Position numbers and translations under genes: made by a program
The notes under the pieces: generated by a model
Seen by the model: the letters and a program-made list of their open reading frames with translations, nothing else
Told to the model about the DNA's origin: nothing
Database searches by the model: none
Shown: positions 31,057 through 44,073 of the stretch, piece by piece
Layout of the letters: every line of letters begins with the position of its first letter
How positions within the stretch are numbered: the first letter of the stretch is position 1
Source of the DNA: Fasciolopsis buskii
Taxonomy: Eukaryota > Platyhelminthes > Trematoda > Plagiorchiida > Fasciolidae
Reading direction: 5' to 3'
Assembly (NCBI GenBank): GCA_008360955.1
Contig: LUCM01001514.1
Location: 307,877-371,876 of the forward strand
Length of the DNA: 64,000 nucleotides

Positions 31057-34000
31057 ATTTGAATGAACTTTGGACAAGAGTCACATTTTATGAACCGATG
31101 TCCTTCTGTTAACTTCATCAGTTAATTGACCCTCCCATGATTTTCTAAATTTATTCCCTTGTAATGAGATGGCTGAAAATATTGAAAATTTAGTTGGCCT
31201 AGCTACCTATGTTCGTCATATGTAACCACCATGGCATTTGAGTGCATCTACTGGAAAACACTCATTTGACTGAATGCATACAAAGACTATTATAGTACAT
31301 ATGTGTTTCTTATGCACGCCGCATTACCAACAAGCTAAAAGCAACGGTAATCAATCGATTTCATCACAACATTCGCCCGCAAGTAGGCTACACATCGCAG
31401 TTTATATTAGCTCACCAAAAGAATGGGGCGACCATTCTGATTGAAACATAGGTAACGTTTTGATTGAACATGTCGCAAGTAGACACCGGAATATTCAGGT
31501 ACACTGATCCACTCCCATTCGACTGCAAAGTATAAAAAATATGATGAAAGAATTGCAAAACAGGGACACAGGAAAAATGGCGACTCCAGTCGTTCAATAA
31601 AGACCATCAATATGTAATTCGTGAGTGCGGGGGTGTGATCGCGTCTAAGAATCCCAGATAGGATTCACTGTCGTAGACGGGGATTAAAAAGTGTGAGTTT
31701 TCTTACTGATGTTGCATATTAGCAATATTTGAATGGGGATTCACTTAGCACCATCCAGGATTTTCGCTGGGATTAGTTCCTATTTGTTCGTTATGTAAGA
31801 CATGTCGCAACAGGATTACAGGGGAACTCGCAACAATAACTCCCCAAAGCTATCAGCATGTGGTCTTATATGAAAAGCATTTCTGGTTGGGCTACTGTTA
31901 AGAAACTTAGTAGTCATTGTTGCTTTATGACACAGACGTCATCTCTGCTTGATGGTACCTTGGACTGGCGGTAGTAACCCGGACAGTATCATGGCATACT
32001 AGCATGGGTCGCGGGTGTAAATCCTCCCGAAGCTTGTTTGTTGCCCAACTCCATAACATTCAAAGGACGGCGAACTTGTTTCAATGAAAGAAAAAGAAAA
32101 AGATGCTCTTCCTATAGTTAATTCCTGACTGAAGGGTTTAGTCGTATAGTATTTGAATAAATTACTAATCACTAGACGTTAAAAAGCGAATACGACCTTG
32201 AGTTATACTAGTAAGTCAGTTCCATTGGCCAGTGTGCAACTAGCCTAACGTTGTCTCGTAGTTCATCTTCATATATGAAATCTACCGTGCTTAGTTTTGC
32301 ATTTGGGCATGTAGGTTGCAAATTATCACAATTGCCATAATTTATTGGTTCATCAAAATGACTTCAGTTCTTCAGAGTCTTACATTTGACTGCTGGTACC
32401 TCATCATCAAGTACCGTCACTCCATTAGTCAGACATTGACAGAATCTAATAATTCCGCTTCAACATCTAAACCAACGGTGACAATAACCAGCGGAAATCC
32501 TTTCCATCTTGAACCATGACCTTGAGTTACTATGATACGGTGCTTTATTTGTGTTGATCGCTTGGCATATTTTTCACGGAGCGTGAGTCACAATGATTAG
32601 CTTTTACGGCACTGATTCTCGGGACGACATCAGTTAACATACCGCGTAACATGCAACTGAGGGGGCCAGAGACTATACAACTAATAATTTCTGGTTTAGT
32701 GATTTTCACTAGTTGACAAGAGAAGTCACTAACCGCGGAACATGTTCAATGGCTCGTCAAGGAGGTTACAGTGGTCTAACACTTCTATTTAAACAAGCAG
32801 AGGTAGAATCTCTTTTCAAAAGGCAACTAGTGGGATAAAAATGAGGTTTCTTATAATCTGTTCACCACCCATTTTAGATAAAAACGACTGTGATCTGAAG
32901 ATATTAGCCTCATTCTTACAGGCCACTATGCTCCTCGTAACTCTCGCTTTTCTTCGACAGAAGCATTCTGAAATACACACGGTAAGGAAAAGTACATTCT
33001 TTACCTAAGAGGTTGAATAAATAAAAACATTTTAGAATAATGATAAGTTCCAAATGATAAAACACTGGTTACAGTTTGCTAATTCATGCACCAACACCAA
33101 CTTCAATTCCAATAGACTTTTGAGCACAGGCTGCTCAGCTCATTGGCCAACTGAGAAGGCGTACCAATAAACGAATCATACAAGCGGTTCAGTCAGTTGA
33201 TTACTAACATCAGAACCCGGAAAAAACGAGAACTGGACTATCAAATGTTATTACGACGAAGATGGTGGCAGCAAATGACAACAGAGAATAACTAACTGAA
33301 GGCGCGAACAGCTCAAAATTAAAAGAAGACAGTGGATTTGCTCTGGTGACAACTTGGGCAAAATATGAAGATGAAATTGTCTAGAGCATGACGGATTACT
33401 CTATTAACAATTCATACCTAATGCCTCGTCGATGGAGATCAAATCAATCGAAAAACAGAAAAAATACATGTTTATACCTTATCAGTTATACTTCGTTCAT
33501 TCTACAAACCAAAGACCATGTTAGCTTCGAGATTGGTTAGCAACCAAGTGAATACTTGAGATGGTTCGTTAAGGAATACATTCTTTGGTCAAAGGCACAT
33601 CTGCTCTGAAAAGCTGGAAATCCCCGGGGACGATGACGTCGAACGGGATTCGCGTAAATCTCGTTTTTTAATACTTCTAGAATCTGTTAAACATTCCAAA
33701 GGGACTGCAGAACTCCTGTCTTATTAACGAGTGGCAATGAGTAACTTGTAATCAGTCCGGACTGTGATTAGAAAGTTATTATTCGTGCTCATTGTAGATG
33801 ACGGCACACACGTATCCATCCTAATCGAGCAGATCTCCATCGCATTGTGGAATAGCGTTAAAAAATATCCCCTCCATTAAAACATCTTATCCTAGCTTAA
33901 TTATTTTCCTATGATTGGACATTGTCTGAGATCTTCCCCGTACCATTTAATCGGTTGAGTTTCTACTCCTGAATATAGGATCACTTGATAAGCGCAGACT

Positions 34001-34163
34001 CAGACGAAGCAAAATTAAATCGATAACGGGAATTTTCAAACAAATCCCGCGAACATGATGTCGTTTGTTTGTAGCTAAAAAGAATGATTACATACCAATA
34101 TGTGTCGGATTCGACCGCTGTCAGACTAACCAACAAGACTAGGATCTGGGTAGGTAAACTCAC
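31057..34163. other. no gene recognised; possible tRNA-like relic near 32.0 kb
   Basis: AT-rich sequence with short frames only. Near 31990-32030 a GC-richer patch with GGGTGTAAATCCTCCC resembles a mutated box B and could be a decayed tRNA-derived repeat. No fold was obtained. Confidence 0.4.
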
Positions 34164-34648
34164 TTTTTTTGCTAAATGGATTTTTGATCTTGGCGCTGAC
34201 TATTCCGCCGTTATCCGATCCCGACAAATAAGCATGAGCAACTGAGCTGTAGAATCTGTAGATCGGAAACGGATTACTCTTGGATCGTGGGTAAAATATC
34301 ACTTGACTGTCGTTGTTTTCGCCAGTACCCGTCGCATTGGTCATTTTTTTAAATGCTGCATGACGAATTCGAAAACCAATCGCTTCACGCACAGTGTTTC
34401 TGGATGGTGTTGGCCAGAGTTGTTGATTGTGGGGGCTTGGAAAACTTCTCAGCACGGATTGGGGTTGTAACACATGAAGACCAGACGATTGTTGTGATCT
34501 GGTAATTGTGGATTGGTCTTGCGACGGATCAGTTTGGGACAATGGCTCAGTGACCGGGAGGCTCGAATTAACCGGATAGTTGCTATGCATTGAGCAGCAA
34601 AGGGAAGACTGATTGGAAAACACAGACAAGTGAGACGCATCGGTCAGA
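34164..34648 (-). CDS. candidate exon, Ser/Pro/Gln-rich then basic
   Basis: The minus-strand frame runs about 161 codons from an acceptor (CCCGTAG, or CTGAAG eight bases earlier) to a strong donor, AAAA|GTGAGT. The first half is a low-complexity linker rich in serine, proline and glutamine (SLPVTEPLSQTDPSQDQST). The second half is structured-looking and basic (FRIRHAAFKKMTNATGTGE, then NPFPIYRFYSSVAHAYL). No domain named. With the 34648 acceptor, the entry phase matches the exon at 38659-38934, suggesting one minus-strand gene with kilobase introns. The 161-codon frame and the near-perfect donor make this one of the better host exons here. Confidence 0.45.
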
Positions 34649-37600
34649 CTACGGGCCTTCAGTCGACAGAAATTATCAGATACATATTTAGATCAGTAAA
34701 TAACTCGAAACTGTTTTTTGCATTACTGTCGTCGTTCATGCTCGGCGGAGGGCGAGTTTCATAGTTTGACAGCTGAGCGCCCTAGGGAAAAGTCCCAAGC
34801 CGCAGCCTAAACAGTTACCCCACAATGGATGGATCTTAAAAGTTGCAACGAGACCCTTAAATTGCTCTAGTTAACCTATAAATTGCACAACAGATTATAG
34901 AATGTTCAGGTAATCGGCATTGGGTTTCAGCTACTGAACGGAAATCATAGACCCGCAGTAACCACGTCAATGATGTCACACACGCAACGGACCCCTAATA
35001 TATATTTTATCGATGAATTCAACTTCACCATTTGATGATCCTCCGGCAAGAAGCAAAACACAGTGGGTTTTAACAACAACGGATGGTAGATGACTTCATG
35101 CGAAATACGCTAATCAGCCGTTTTGTTTCCAGGATAAAACGTTACAAATGTCAAACGTACGAAGGGGACAATTTATTTTTCATGGAAGCATAGACCGACC
35201 AGAAAATGTCATTAGCAATTTCAGCTACTTTCGTCAAGCTTATATGCAAAATGATATTTTCCTCCGTGCTTATGGCATTTAACAACCGTAAAGCTGTAAA
35301 TTGGACAGTTTCTCGTGCGGCCAAAACAGGACAAGTTAAATCAGTTCACACTATATATGAACCGGAATCAAAGTAATTTGACTTTAAATGTAGATTCATA
35401 GTTTTACCAGCTAAACGAGCCGGGTATAAATGAGGAACAGATTTCAATTTACTAATCAAAGCAACGACGAACTGAAACTGGTCGCACCGAAAATGCTCAG
35501 TAACAGTAGATTTGGCTAACCCGTTGGAAAAAAGTATAAATTTTACCAGCTGATGAAAGTGAAGACGTCTTTTATGAACAAAGTAGACTTATGATGCCTG
35601 CTTTTCATCCAAACCGAACTGAGGATGTATATCAATTTTAAATTCATAAATTTGTAGACGAATGAAATGTAAATAATGAGTGGGCCGGCAAAGTGTTTTT
35701 TTCGCAGAATCATTCTTTCGAACTGATAATTTTGTTTCCACTGGTTGCATTCGAATGTCCAGTGATACTTTGTTAAGTCAGGACATCATGCAATGATCAT
35801 TCCACACCTAAACAGGGTGAACTAAGTCCGCTCATATTGATTTCCCCCCCCCTTAGTTGGCATGACCATAATTCACTTTTCGCACCTGATGACTGCTTGA
35901 AATATTACACAGTTTCCTTTTGTGACCCGCTGGCATGAATTTCCTAATAAGATGTTATGCAAACTCTTTCTATTTTTTAATTACAGTTACCATAAATTCA
36001 TTTTATTCATGGGAATAAAACAGGCCATAATTAACGTCCTGGTCTGGGGTTACTGAGTGCGGTGTGCCAGGCCAGATGAGTCTGGTATTTTAGTGATCGA
36101 TTGCGACTTGTTGTCATCCGGCTCTACACTACGGCTTATCTGGGGATACACTTTATGGTTCCACACGAGTTCAAATTTTAGGATACTGATTCACAGATTT
36201 TTCCCTCTAGAGGGCCTCATGACTCACGGGGCATCCGGCTTTTCACTAAACTTTTGTCCCAGTAGTTCATCCAATGAGAACTAAATACCACTTGTGAATG
36301 TTTGGTTCGAGATAGTTACTGTGATCACTTTTTCCTATCAGCCACAAACGTATTCAGTTCATTGAATACGTTTATCATTGAAGCAAAAATCTAACGTGCA
36401 CAAACAAGGTGAGCCATTAGTGACCCAGATAGCTCATAAAAACCTGGGCGTAATTGCTGGCAAATTAATTCATTTATTGTTATGATTTTTACATTCAGCG
36501 TTAAGCGTGGTACTTGGTGAGATACGGGAAGATAATAGTGATGTATGTTTCTAAGTGATGAAACAGAATGTGTACCTTACAAATTTCTATTGAAAAACAG
36601 GCATTGTAAAATTCTTGAAACGCAGTTATCTCTGAGTTCTAGTTTCCCATTTGTATGATATGCGTTCCCTTTCTTCAAATCAAAGCTTACCGTACGAAGA
36701 TCGTCAGGATACTGTCAAACAAGGTGGCTTCAGACTGATTTAAGTGTCGATCACAAACTTCAAGGTAATTTGGGTTCTCGATTAATCACGGCCAATGATA
36801 CAATTGTCCCGATGCACTCATAAGACGTCTGCAATTATCCTTCCAGTAAAAGTACTATACGATTTAAGTTGGACATTTGTTTTCCTCGTTTTACTTTCGT
36901 ATTCCAATAGACGCTTTATATCGATACAAAGTGATATTAGAAATCAGCAGTCATAAATGACATTATTTAGCCCGATAAACTATTCCCTAGTGAACAAATC
37001 GGAGTTCAATCAGCCGAATTCGGTCAGGAATTCGCTACAACAAGTGTCCCTAAAATCAGTGTTTGGGTCAAAAAATTCAACCGCTGCCAATGATTTTCGA
37101 ATTTTCCAACAAATTGGGCGGGCTTAAAACGTCTCACAGTGAACTAGAATGTGGGAGAAAAGCCATCTCGATTTTTTCTTCCTGAAAAATGGAATCAGAT
37201 GAGATGCCTGGTAAGTGACCTATGGTTTGACAAACTCTAGTAATTTGGCAACCAGAAGCAACGGGAGTTGGAGTTCGCCTTTGGCTCACATTGCGCTGGA
37301 TTTATATATTGGAAAACTTTCCCTGCAGTCGAGTTCCTTTTGCACCAAACACAAAATCCCTTTATTCTTTGGGCTATTCATATTTCATTAACTTTTCAAA
37401 TTGCGATGGAAAGTATTTCCTCTTTCTTTATTGGTAATATTCACTTAAAAATGCGGACTGAGCACCACGGAAGGAAACGACCTCCGGATAGACCATAAGC
37501 ATGTCCACTACATTACACGGCATTTCCCCGTCAGACAGTATTTCCCCAATGACGATAAACAAAAACCTTGCCTTGAGAAATTCACGAATGATATGAAATT

Positions 37601-38658
37601 GTTCCACTCTACAAAATTTTCTGGTATCACTCATCATACCACTAAAAACGCCTAACAAATGAATGTTAGTAATCGCATTTGTTGTGCGCTCTAACGTGTT
37701 TTGGTAAAAGAATGAATTTAGTTATGCAGTCGTTCACCACAAGAATTTTTGGACCGTCGAGACATTATAAATATTGAAGCAATACACCATTGCTCCATAT
37801 TTCGAAAATTGTCAAAGGTGGACTTTCTATCCAAAGTCGGAGGCAGTCAGCTGTTACCTTGAGGACCAATCTTAAACCGTGTTAGTTACTGGCCCATGGC
37901 CAACCAGAATGGCCCAAAATCAGCGATATTCCATTCATGATTTTTCATTGAGAGCTAGTTCTATAGTCCAGGCTTGGATGATGATTAATGAAATGAAGAA
38001 AGCCCGTTTGTTTGATATTGATGAATTAAACCTACGCAGGGAATTGAAATGTTTCTATAGTTTCCGACATTCGTGTATTTTGTAATAAATATCCTAATTT
38101 ATCTGGACACCTGAAAGTAAACGACATCAACAAATTCAAACTACAGAGCTCATCATGATCAGCCTACTAACGATGAAAACATGATGCAAACTCCCACCGT
38201 CTAAATGCAGCGCGTCTTACGCAAATAACATCACCTGAAGTTGATCTAATCCTTTTTCGTTTTGTTTGTATCGAATACTCAAACGGCACTTGTTTGAAGC
38301 CCTTTAAGGAGTCGCAGGCTCATTTCGAACGGTGCGCATAGAATGGCAAATTTCACTTCTGTTTGACACTTCTCTGATGAGCAGGTTTTATAGCCCACAG
38401 AAGACTGAGTTGACTTATGCCGGTCCAAACGTCGTCATAGCGAGCTAATGATAATTTGGTGAAATTTGGATTACCGGAAACACGTTCTCATCAGCTTTGC
38501 TTTTGCCCCTACACAAAGAGCAAGCGACTGATATTGCATATTGTTACGCACTGTGAGTCAATTGACGCTGGAAACACTGTTCTCCTGGATCTCTAGGAAA
38601 TCAGAGCACAGATGATGAATTTTGAAATGATGATAAAGAGAACCATCACACTGTTTAC
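34649..38658. other. no gene recognised (possible large intron)
   Basis: Four kilobases of AT-rich sequence. Short plus frames at 36057-36284, 37268-37498 and 37879-38085 have no splice support. If the minus-strand exons belong to one gene, this is an intron. Confidence 0.45.
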
Positions 38659-38934
38659 ATAATCACGCTCCTAAACTGATAAAAATCTGTGAAGGACGTC
38701 TGTGGGTCAAACCCCTTAGCCGTCAAGCTAGCTGTATAGGTCCTTAAGAGTCTCCTGAACTTTATCATATCATACTGGCACCTATCCGTTATGTTCCGTG
38801 ACCACAGGTAGTAGCTGCGAGCTGATGGATTATCATCGATAAACTGCTTGTCTGAAGGCAGCCTACGAAGAAATTCTGGAAATGATCCACTTGGCTCGGC
38901 CACCGCACCAACTGGAGTATTAGGGGACGGGATG
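38659..38934 (-). CDS. candidate exon, function unknown
   Basis: The acceptor is TGTTCTCATGTAG. The frame enters with one nucleotide that completes the serine codon left open by the exon at 43592. About 91 codons follow, including PEFLRRLPSDKQFIDDNPSA, RSYYLWSRNITDRCQYDMIK and FRRLLRTYTASLTAKGFDPQ, a mostly helical, charged, protein-like sequence. Donors GTAAAC (38658) or GTTTAG (38676) are possible, both leaving phase 2. An N-I-T sequon is present. I cannot assign a family. Confidence 0.42.
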
Positions 38935-39044
38935 CTACATGAGAACATTCACCAAGCTTACAGGGAAGTCATCGTTCAACGACTCCAATTAGTAACAACT
39001 AGCTATTTGTGTCCACAAAACTAAGTACCGGTTAAATGCTATGT
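38935..39044. other. short intergenic or intronic gap
   Basis: Nothing recognisable between the exon and the decayed SINE. Confidence 0.4.
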
Positions 39045-39195
39045 CACACGGTGAAGTCCAATAAACCGCTAAGACTTGGCCTGATTTGATTATTGGCTCA
39101 TATAACTTTTCGGGGTTTGTTTCTTAGTTCAAAAGCAGCAAATATGCACCAATTCCTGATGGAAATGAAACAGCTGTGCATTTGTTCTCTAATTC
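39045..39195 (+). mobile_element. old, decayed copy of the hammerhead SINE
   Basis: Aligns along its length with 30838-30998. The 5' part GGTGAAGTCCAATAAACCG matches the lead-in of copy B, a decayed tRNA-like middle follows, then AAATATGCACC and the ribozyme remnant. In that remnant CTGATGG replaces CTGATGA, stem II is deleted, and GAAACAGCTGTGCA is retained. The heavy divergence against the near-identity of copies A and B implies at least two insertion periods of this family in the lineage. Confidence 0.6.
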
Positions 39196-42100
39196 ATCAA
39201 TGGTTGATAATATGTGTGCGAAACATTCCGGTAACATCTAATTGCTTACTATTCATATAGAAAAAACTGAATATTGAAGAAGCATCTGTCCACTTAGTAT
39301 AAAATACCCTAGAAACGTCCTAAATCAGCATTTTGACTTAGTTACTAAGAGAACGAATGGGATTCCTAACGTAGGTTTGTTGTTACTGAAATCAAAATTT
39401 TAAATATGATGCCTGACACTCTGGTTACTGGACATTCACATTTTGGACTAGGTTATTTTGATATTCACTAAGGCGACACAAAAAAATGACTCGCGGTACT
39501 TCGATGGTTCGGTTTAAACAAAGAAAAATACTGACATACAGAGGTTCACAACTGAGCTTTTAGAAGAAACATTTGAGGCAAAGTTTGTGGAGGAAGGTTG
39601 CCAAAATAGTTTCTGACATGTCCAACACCGAAAAACAAATAAGCGATCATGTCAAGTAGCTCTAATGCGACAAAACAGTCGTGCCTATGCATGTCCTCGA
39701 ATCAGGTCAATTGTGGTCTAAAGTTTGTGATCTTACGAGCGGAATATCATTTTTGCAGCCAACGGTAATTCCCATGCAACTCATCCTTCGGATGTGTGGC
39801 TAGCTGGACCTTCTGATAAGCACGAGTTGTGTCATTTTAAGCTGCGTATAAAATAATGCTGTCGACAACGCGGTTCAAGTGTGACTTGGCTTTTTTGACA
39901 AATTCACAGGAGTTGAAGCAGAATAGGACCTGTTGAGATTACGATAGGTATCTGCACATGTGTAGTGGTGATTTTTGCAAGTGAAGCTATTTATTCTCTG
40001 GTCTTTTGAATGCAAGCGAAAGGGTGTTTGAAATAGTATTACCCCAGTGAATAAACTACTGCACACACCTTCCGAGATCCGTTGAGTTTAGTATTCCACC
40101 AAGCGGAAGACGCAGAAGCAATTCCGACGCAATCTTTGTTACAACTTTTAGGAAAGAGAAATCCTGGCTCATAATGTTGGTCTGTAGTGAATTAAAAGAA
40201 TCCGAATATGACGGAGAGGACGATTATGCTTACGTTGTGTCGTCCACATAACACGTGAATCAAAATGTCCTTTACTCGTTTATCGGCAAAATAAGCAGCA
40301 CAGCAGTCCACAATGCCCATCCTTCTCACGAACGCGAAAATCTATCCGTTTACATCTAGATGCACTTCACGACCGAGCAAATGTCTTTGATATCTCCGTT
40401 CTAAATGTTATTTATCGTAGTTTGGACACCTGTTCCGCTTTTGTCTGCTGCACTTCTTTCGGTTAAATGATGGTACAATTTGTCATCAAAATTGCATTGT
40501 GCCCCGTGGTTCTGGGCGGTAAAAGTCCACGAAAATGATGCTTCTAGCATAATTTTCTTTCACGTCTTTTGGTGTATCAAACTGGTTAATTACTTTTACT
40601 TGGACAAACAGTTCCATTAAAACAGAAATGAAGCATGCTGTTCCCGTTAGTTTCACTTTCGACCAGCGAGGTGCAGCTTAGAGTGATAAGACCGCAAGTA
40701 GAGACTTACATACCCAAAATACCATGCAAAATGTCGCGCATAAATTGAGTAATCCATTTGCCAATCACTGCTGAAACTCATCGCATCGTTTGGTTGATCA
40801 TACCGAGCAAGCTAATACAACGTTTTCACAATTGATAAACCCTAATTATTATCTGAATAACACTGGAAGTGTGGTTCCGAATTATTTGATTTTAGTGAGA
40901 ATCTTGAAGACGAAGTAAACATTTGAATGTAAATCCACTATCAGAACAGTTCACGTACTACCCATCGACAAATGTACATACTGACAGCATGAATTCAAAG
41001 GCCAAATGGCTAAATGTCCATTCCACTTTCGAATTAACAATCTTTTACAAGGAACACCATACACCACAACGGTCCATTTTTGCGTGTGCCTAATACATGT
41101 CCCATGCACTGCAACGTGGTTGATGTGCAATCTAGTTTCACAATGCAACAACCGATTGTGAAGACCGTTTGTCCAATGTCACTCTCAATGTGCGCCCAAA
41201 ACAGGCAGACGAATGACGTCGTCTTGGCGTGATATAAAAAATAAACTGCAGTAACTGACGATGAACCAGATGTGCGGTAAAACCCAGGAGAACAAAATGG
41301 TAAGACTTTTTGATGAGGCCCGCCTGCACTAGAGTGACCAGTATTCGTTACGTCCGTTGCGTGGTCCGCAAACATGTGTCATCTACATGCATTCGGTAGC
41401 CGATTGGTACGACTTTCCAGACTTGATTCATTCACCCACGGGAAACATTGACACAGCAATTCGGCTAAAGGAAACAGGTCAATAATCAATACGTTTAAAT
41501 TACAAGTGAGTTGGGAGCACATAATCCCCATCTAAATCTCGTCATTGACAGAGGTATTGGAAAACGAATGAGACGTACTCTGTGAGAATAATATTTACGT
41601 GACTCACTTTGATTGCTACCGTGAACAGAACCGTGTAGATCAAGCCGGATAGGAGTGAACGCGTGCTGTTGCCCGAGGGAGGACGGGGGAAGTAGCATTG
41701 AATAAGGTCGCAAAAATCAATGGAAAAAGTAATCTGACGTTTCCTATTTGTACCAAAATTTGATGAGCATACTTTGGAAACAAACTCTGATATCCTTCGT
41801 TGTTTGAATGTCAAATACAACTGTTTGAGAGTACTGAATCTCTGTTCACCCTTTCTACTGACTAACTAGGATGTTAAACTTATAATTAGTTAGAATTTAA
41901 TTCAATTTTCAAAAGGTACTAAAAATATATGGGTTTGTATTTTGTAGCATACTGTGTACAAAAGAAAAAGTAAAACGGTTCCACGTATTCTTACCAGATT
42001 TTGAAAATGCCAAAGGTATCCCGGAATGAGAGAAAAAATTGTTTTTGGAATCATTTGTTATGTTCGACCTTTTTGCCTTAAAAAAGAGTCCTGCAGTTTA

Positions 42101-42716
42101 TTGGAAAATGTTAATTAGTCACTGTTTCAAGTATTTTAAGTACGGTTTACCATAATCGTCAATGTGAAGTCTGTTCAGTGAGATCCAGGTCGGATTTTAC
42201 GATTTAGAAATACTTTTTTTACAAAGCAAACGAAAGTAACAGCACGAATAATTTCGTGAAAACAAGTTAAAATAAGCTCACGAATGCAACAAAACTATGT
42301 CGCACGCTTTCGGAATAACCCATTGTTTGGGAATACTAATAAACTTGGTCACGTAGATTCCGTCGGGGTGACGGTTTTCATCTTTAAGAAACAACACAGT
42401 GTGATGAACAATCTCTTTGTCAATTAATGGTATTCATTCCCTTAACAAAGTTAAATTCGATGTACAATAAACTTGAGGAATGGTAGACTACAGTCCAAAA
42501 TCGATACTCTGATGTGTGACCTGCATAAAAATGCGGAATTCTCAAGTTGAGAAAAGGCGTTCACAAAGGTGATCCAGATTTGTGAGTGACTCGAGTTCTT
42601 CGAAGGGGAGGGTGACGGATAAGTCTTGCGAACTTCGATGTTTGCATAAATGATTTTTGTGCACACAGTCGGAGACCGTAGAAACAGATACACACAGTCA
42701 TAGCTGTGGACAGGAT
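39196..42716. other. no gene recognised
   Basis: AT-rich. Minus frames at 41034-41375 and 41495-41820 overlap each other in different frames and show no motif or splice support. A single homopurine/homopyrimidine patch at 41680 is unremarkable. Confidence 0.45.
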
Positions 42717-42790
42717 CCAGTCCTTTACCGATCTTGACAACCTAATTCGAAACTTGAAGATTTGTCCGGATGCTCAGGTATCGCTTACAG

Positions 42791-42935
42791 ATAGACTGGA
42801 ATCAAGCGGATGTGAATACAGCGTTCATAATAGATTGCATCGCTGCAGTGTCTGTCCAGGCAGGGTTTTTACCCAAGAACCAGTTCCGATGGGTGTATGG
42901 TTTTGCGATCAATATACGCTGTACCGCAAGAACAG
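42791..42935 (+). CDS. candidate exon, function unknown
   Basis: The acceptor is GTATCGCTTACAG and the donor is ACAG|GTGTAT. Forty-eight codons are open, beginning IDWNQADVNTAFIIDCIAAV and followed by QAGFLPKNQFRWVYGF, a plausible hydrophobic-core sequence. Just upstream, 42717-42776 has another plausible short exon (IQSFTDLDNLIRNLKICPDA) flanked by GTGGACAG and CTCAG|GTATCG, but only 14 bases separate the two. They cannot both be exons of the same transcript with an intron between. One may be spurious, or the segment is frameshifted. Confidence 0.28.
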
Positions 42936-43591
42936 GTGTATATATATGTATATGAGAACGGATTTTCTACTTGTAGGACCGTGATCCACTTTGTAGCTCA
43001 AATCTGTTGTAAATCACACTTAACGTTATAAGTTAACATCATTGTGAACAAGTGAAAACGACCTTGTGGGTCACATGGTATTTTTCTCCTATCTCTCACA
43101 TCTCGCGGTTCGCCTCTTGGTAGAACGCCTCTGAGTACATTTGAGTTGATGTGTAAAAGGTTATCCTGCAAGAGTTCGTTATTCCTGTTATGGGATTGCT
43201 CCACTGAGGCACATTATACTATGGCACATATTTCGAAAATTGCTTGTGTGGAAAATAAATACAATGAAATTAGTGAAATATTACGAAGTAGATTCGAGAA
43301 ATCGGAAGATAACCACCATTGTTTCTTTCATGAAGACAGATGAACAGGAAAACTAATTTACTGTCCAGTTTCCGCATACATGAAGGCAAATAAAATGAAC
43401 ACAGAACAGCCGAATGGTCAGTTTTGTCAAAAAAACATCGAACAAATCCAAAATTTCATGTAATAATAATCCTATGGCAAGGACTGTCAATGCGAAGTAA
43501 GTTCGTAAATCTGTTAATTGGAATGTTTTATGGATTTTTAATAAAAATACGACAGCTTCCCTGAATGCAGCAAAAATCCAAATCCACATAC

Positions 43592-43796
43592 GAGATAGTA
43601 CAGCAAAATGAGTCCAGTTTCATTTGCAATTTAGTAACTGGAATGTGTGCACTAAATCCCAGACTACCAAATGCTTCAAGACTAAACATTCTGTCTGCCC
43701 GCAGGTGATCAGTCCGAACCCCTAACATCTTGTTCCATCGAATCCAGTCGTTCGGTAGAAAACGATTTGTCTCAATAACACAACGCATGCAATCCG
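43592..43796 (-). CDS. candidate exon, function unknown
   Basis: The minus-strand acceptor is CTGATCGCTACAG and the donor is TC|GTATGT, both good. The 205-nt exon encodes about 67 residues, including IETNRFLPNDWIRWNKMLGV, DHLRADRMFSLEAFGSLGF and SAHIPVTKLQMKLDSFCC. It looks like a globular protein segment. It leaves phase 2, which the exon at 38934 completes correctly. No family recognised. A plus-strand frame at 43206-43343 (HISKIACVENKYNEISEIL) lies nearby without splice support. Confidence 0.42.
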
Positions 43797-43873
43797 CTGT
43801 AGCGATCAGTGGATTTTCGGTGTCTTCCTGTCCTTCTGCTTGTTTTCTGAACTCCTTGGAAGTGAAACTACAG

Positions 43874-44073
43874 CCAATGGCGGCAAGTATTTTTTAACTG
43901 AAATCAAACTCTTGTTAATGAATCGGGCTTGCGGGGAAAAAGATATGTTCGGCAGAAAGATACATGAAAGACAAAAGAAAGCGGGATTTACCACATGTTC
44001 GAAAATTCTCGAGCAGTTGTGTCTAGATGCGAACAAGTTTTTAAGACAATTCACGTGTTATTTTCATTTGTGA
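43874..44073 (+). CDS. candidate terminal exon, function unknown
   Basis: A long pyrimidine tract (43826-43857) precedes the acceptor AAACTACAG. The frame runs 66 codons to TGA. It includes GGKYFLTEIKLLLMNRACGE, KDMFGRKIHERQKKAGF and ILEQLCLDANKFLRQFTC, all credible. The minus strand is also open here. Only 78 bp separate it from the opposite-strand exon at 43592-43796, so at most one of the two models may be right, or two genes overlap tail to tail. Confidence 0.28.

Noticed and set aside
38374..38392. CTGATGAGCAGG as another hammerhead core
   Set aside because: No GAAA at the right distance and no complementary flanks for stem I.
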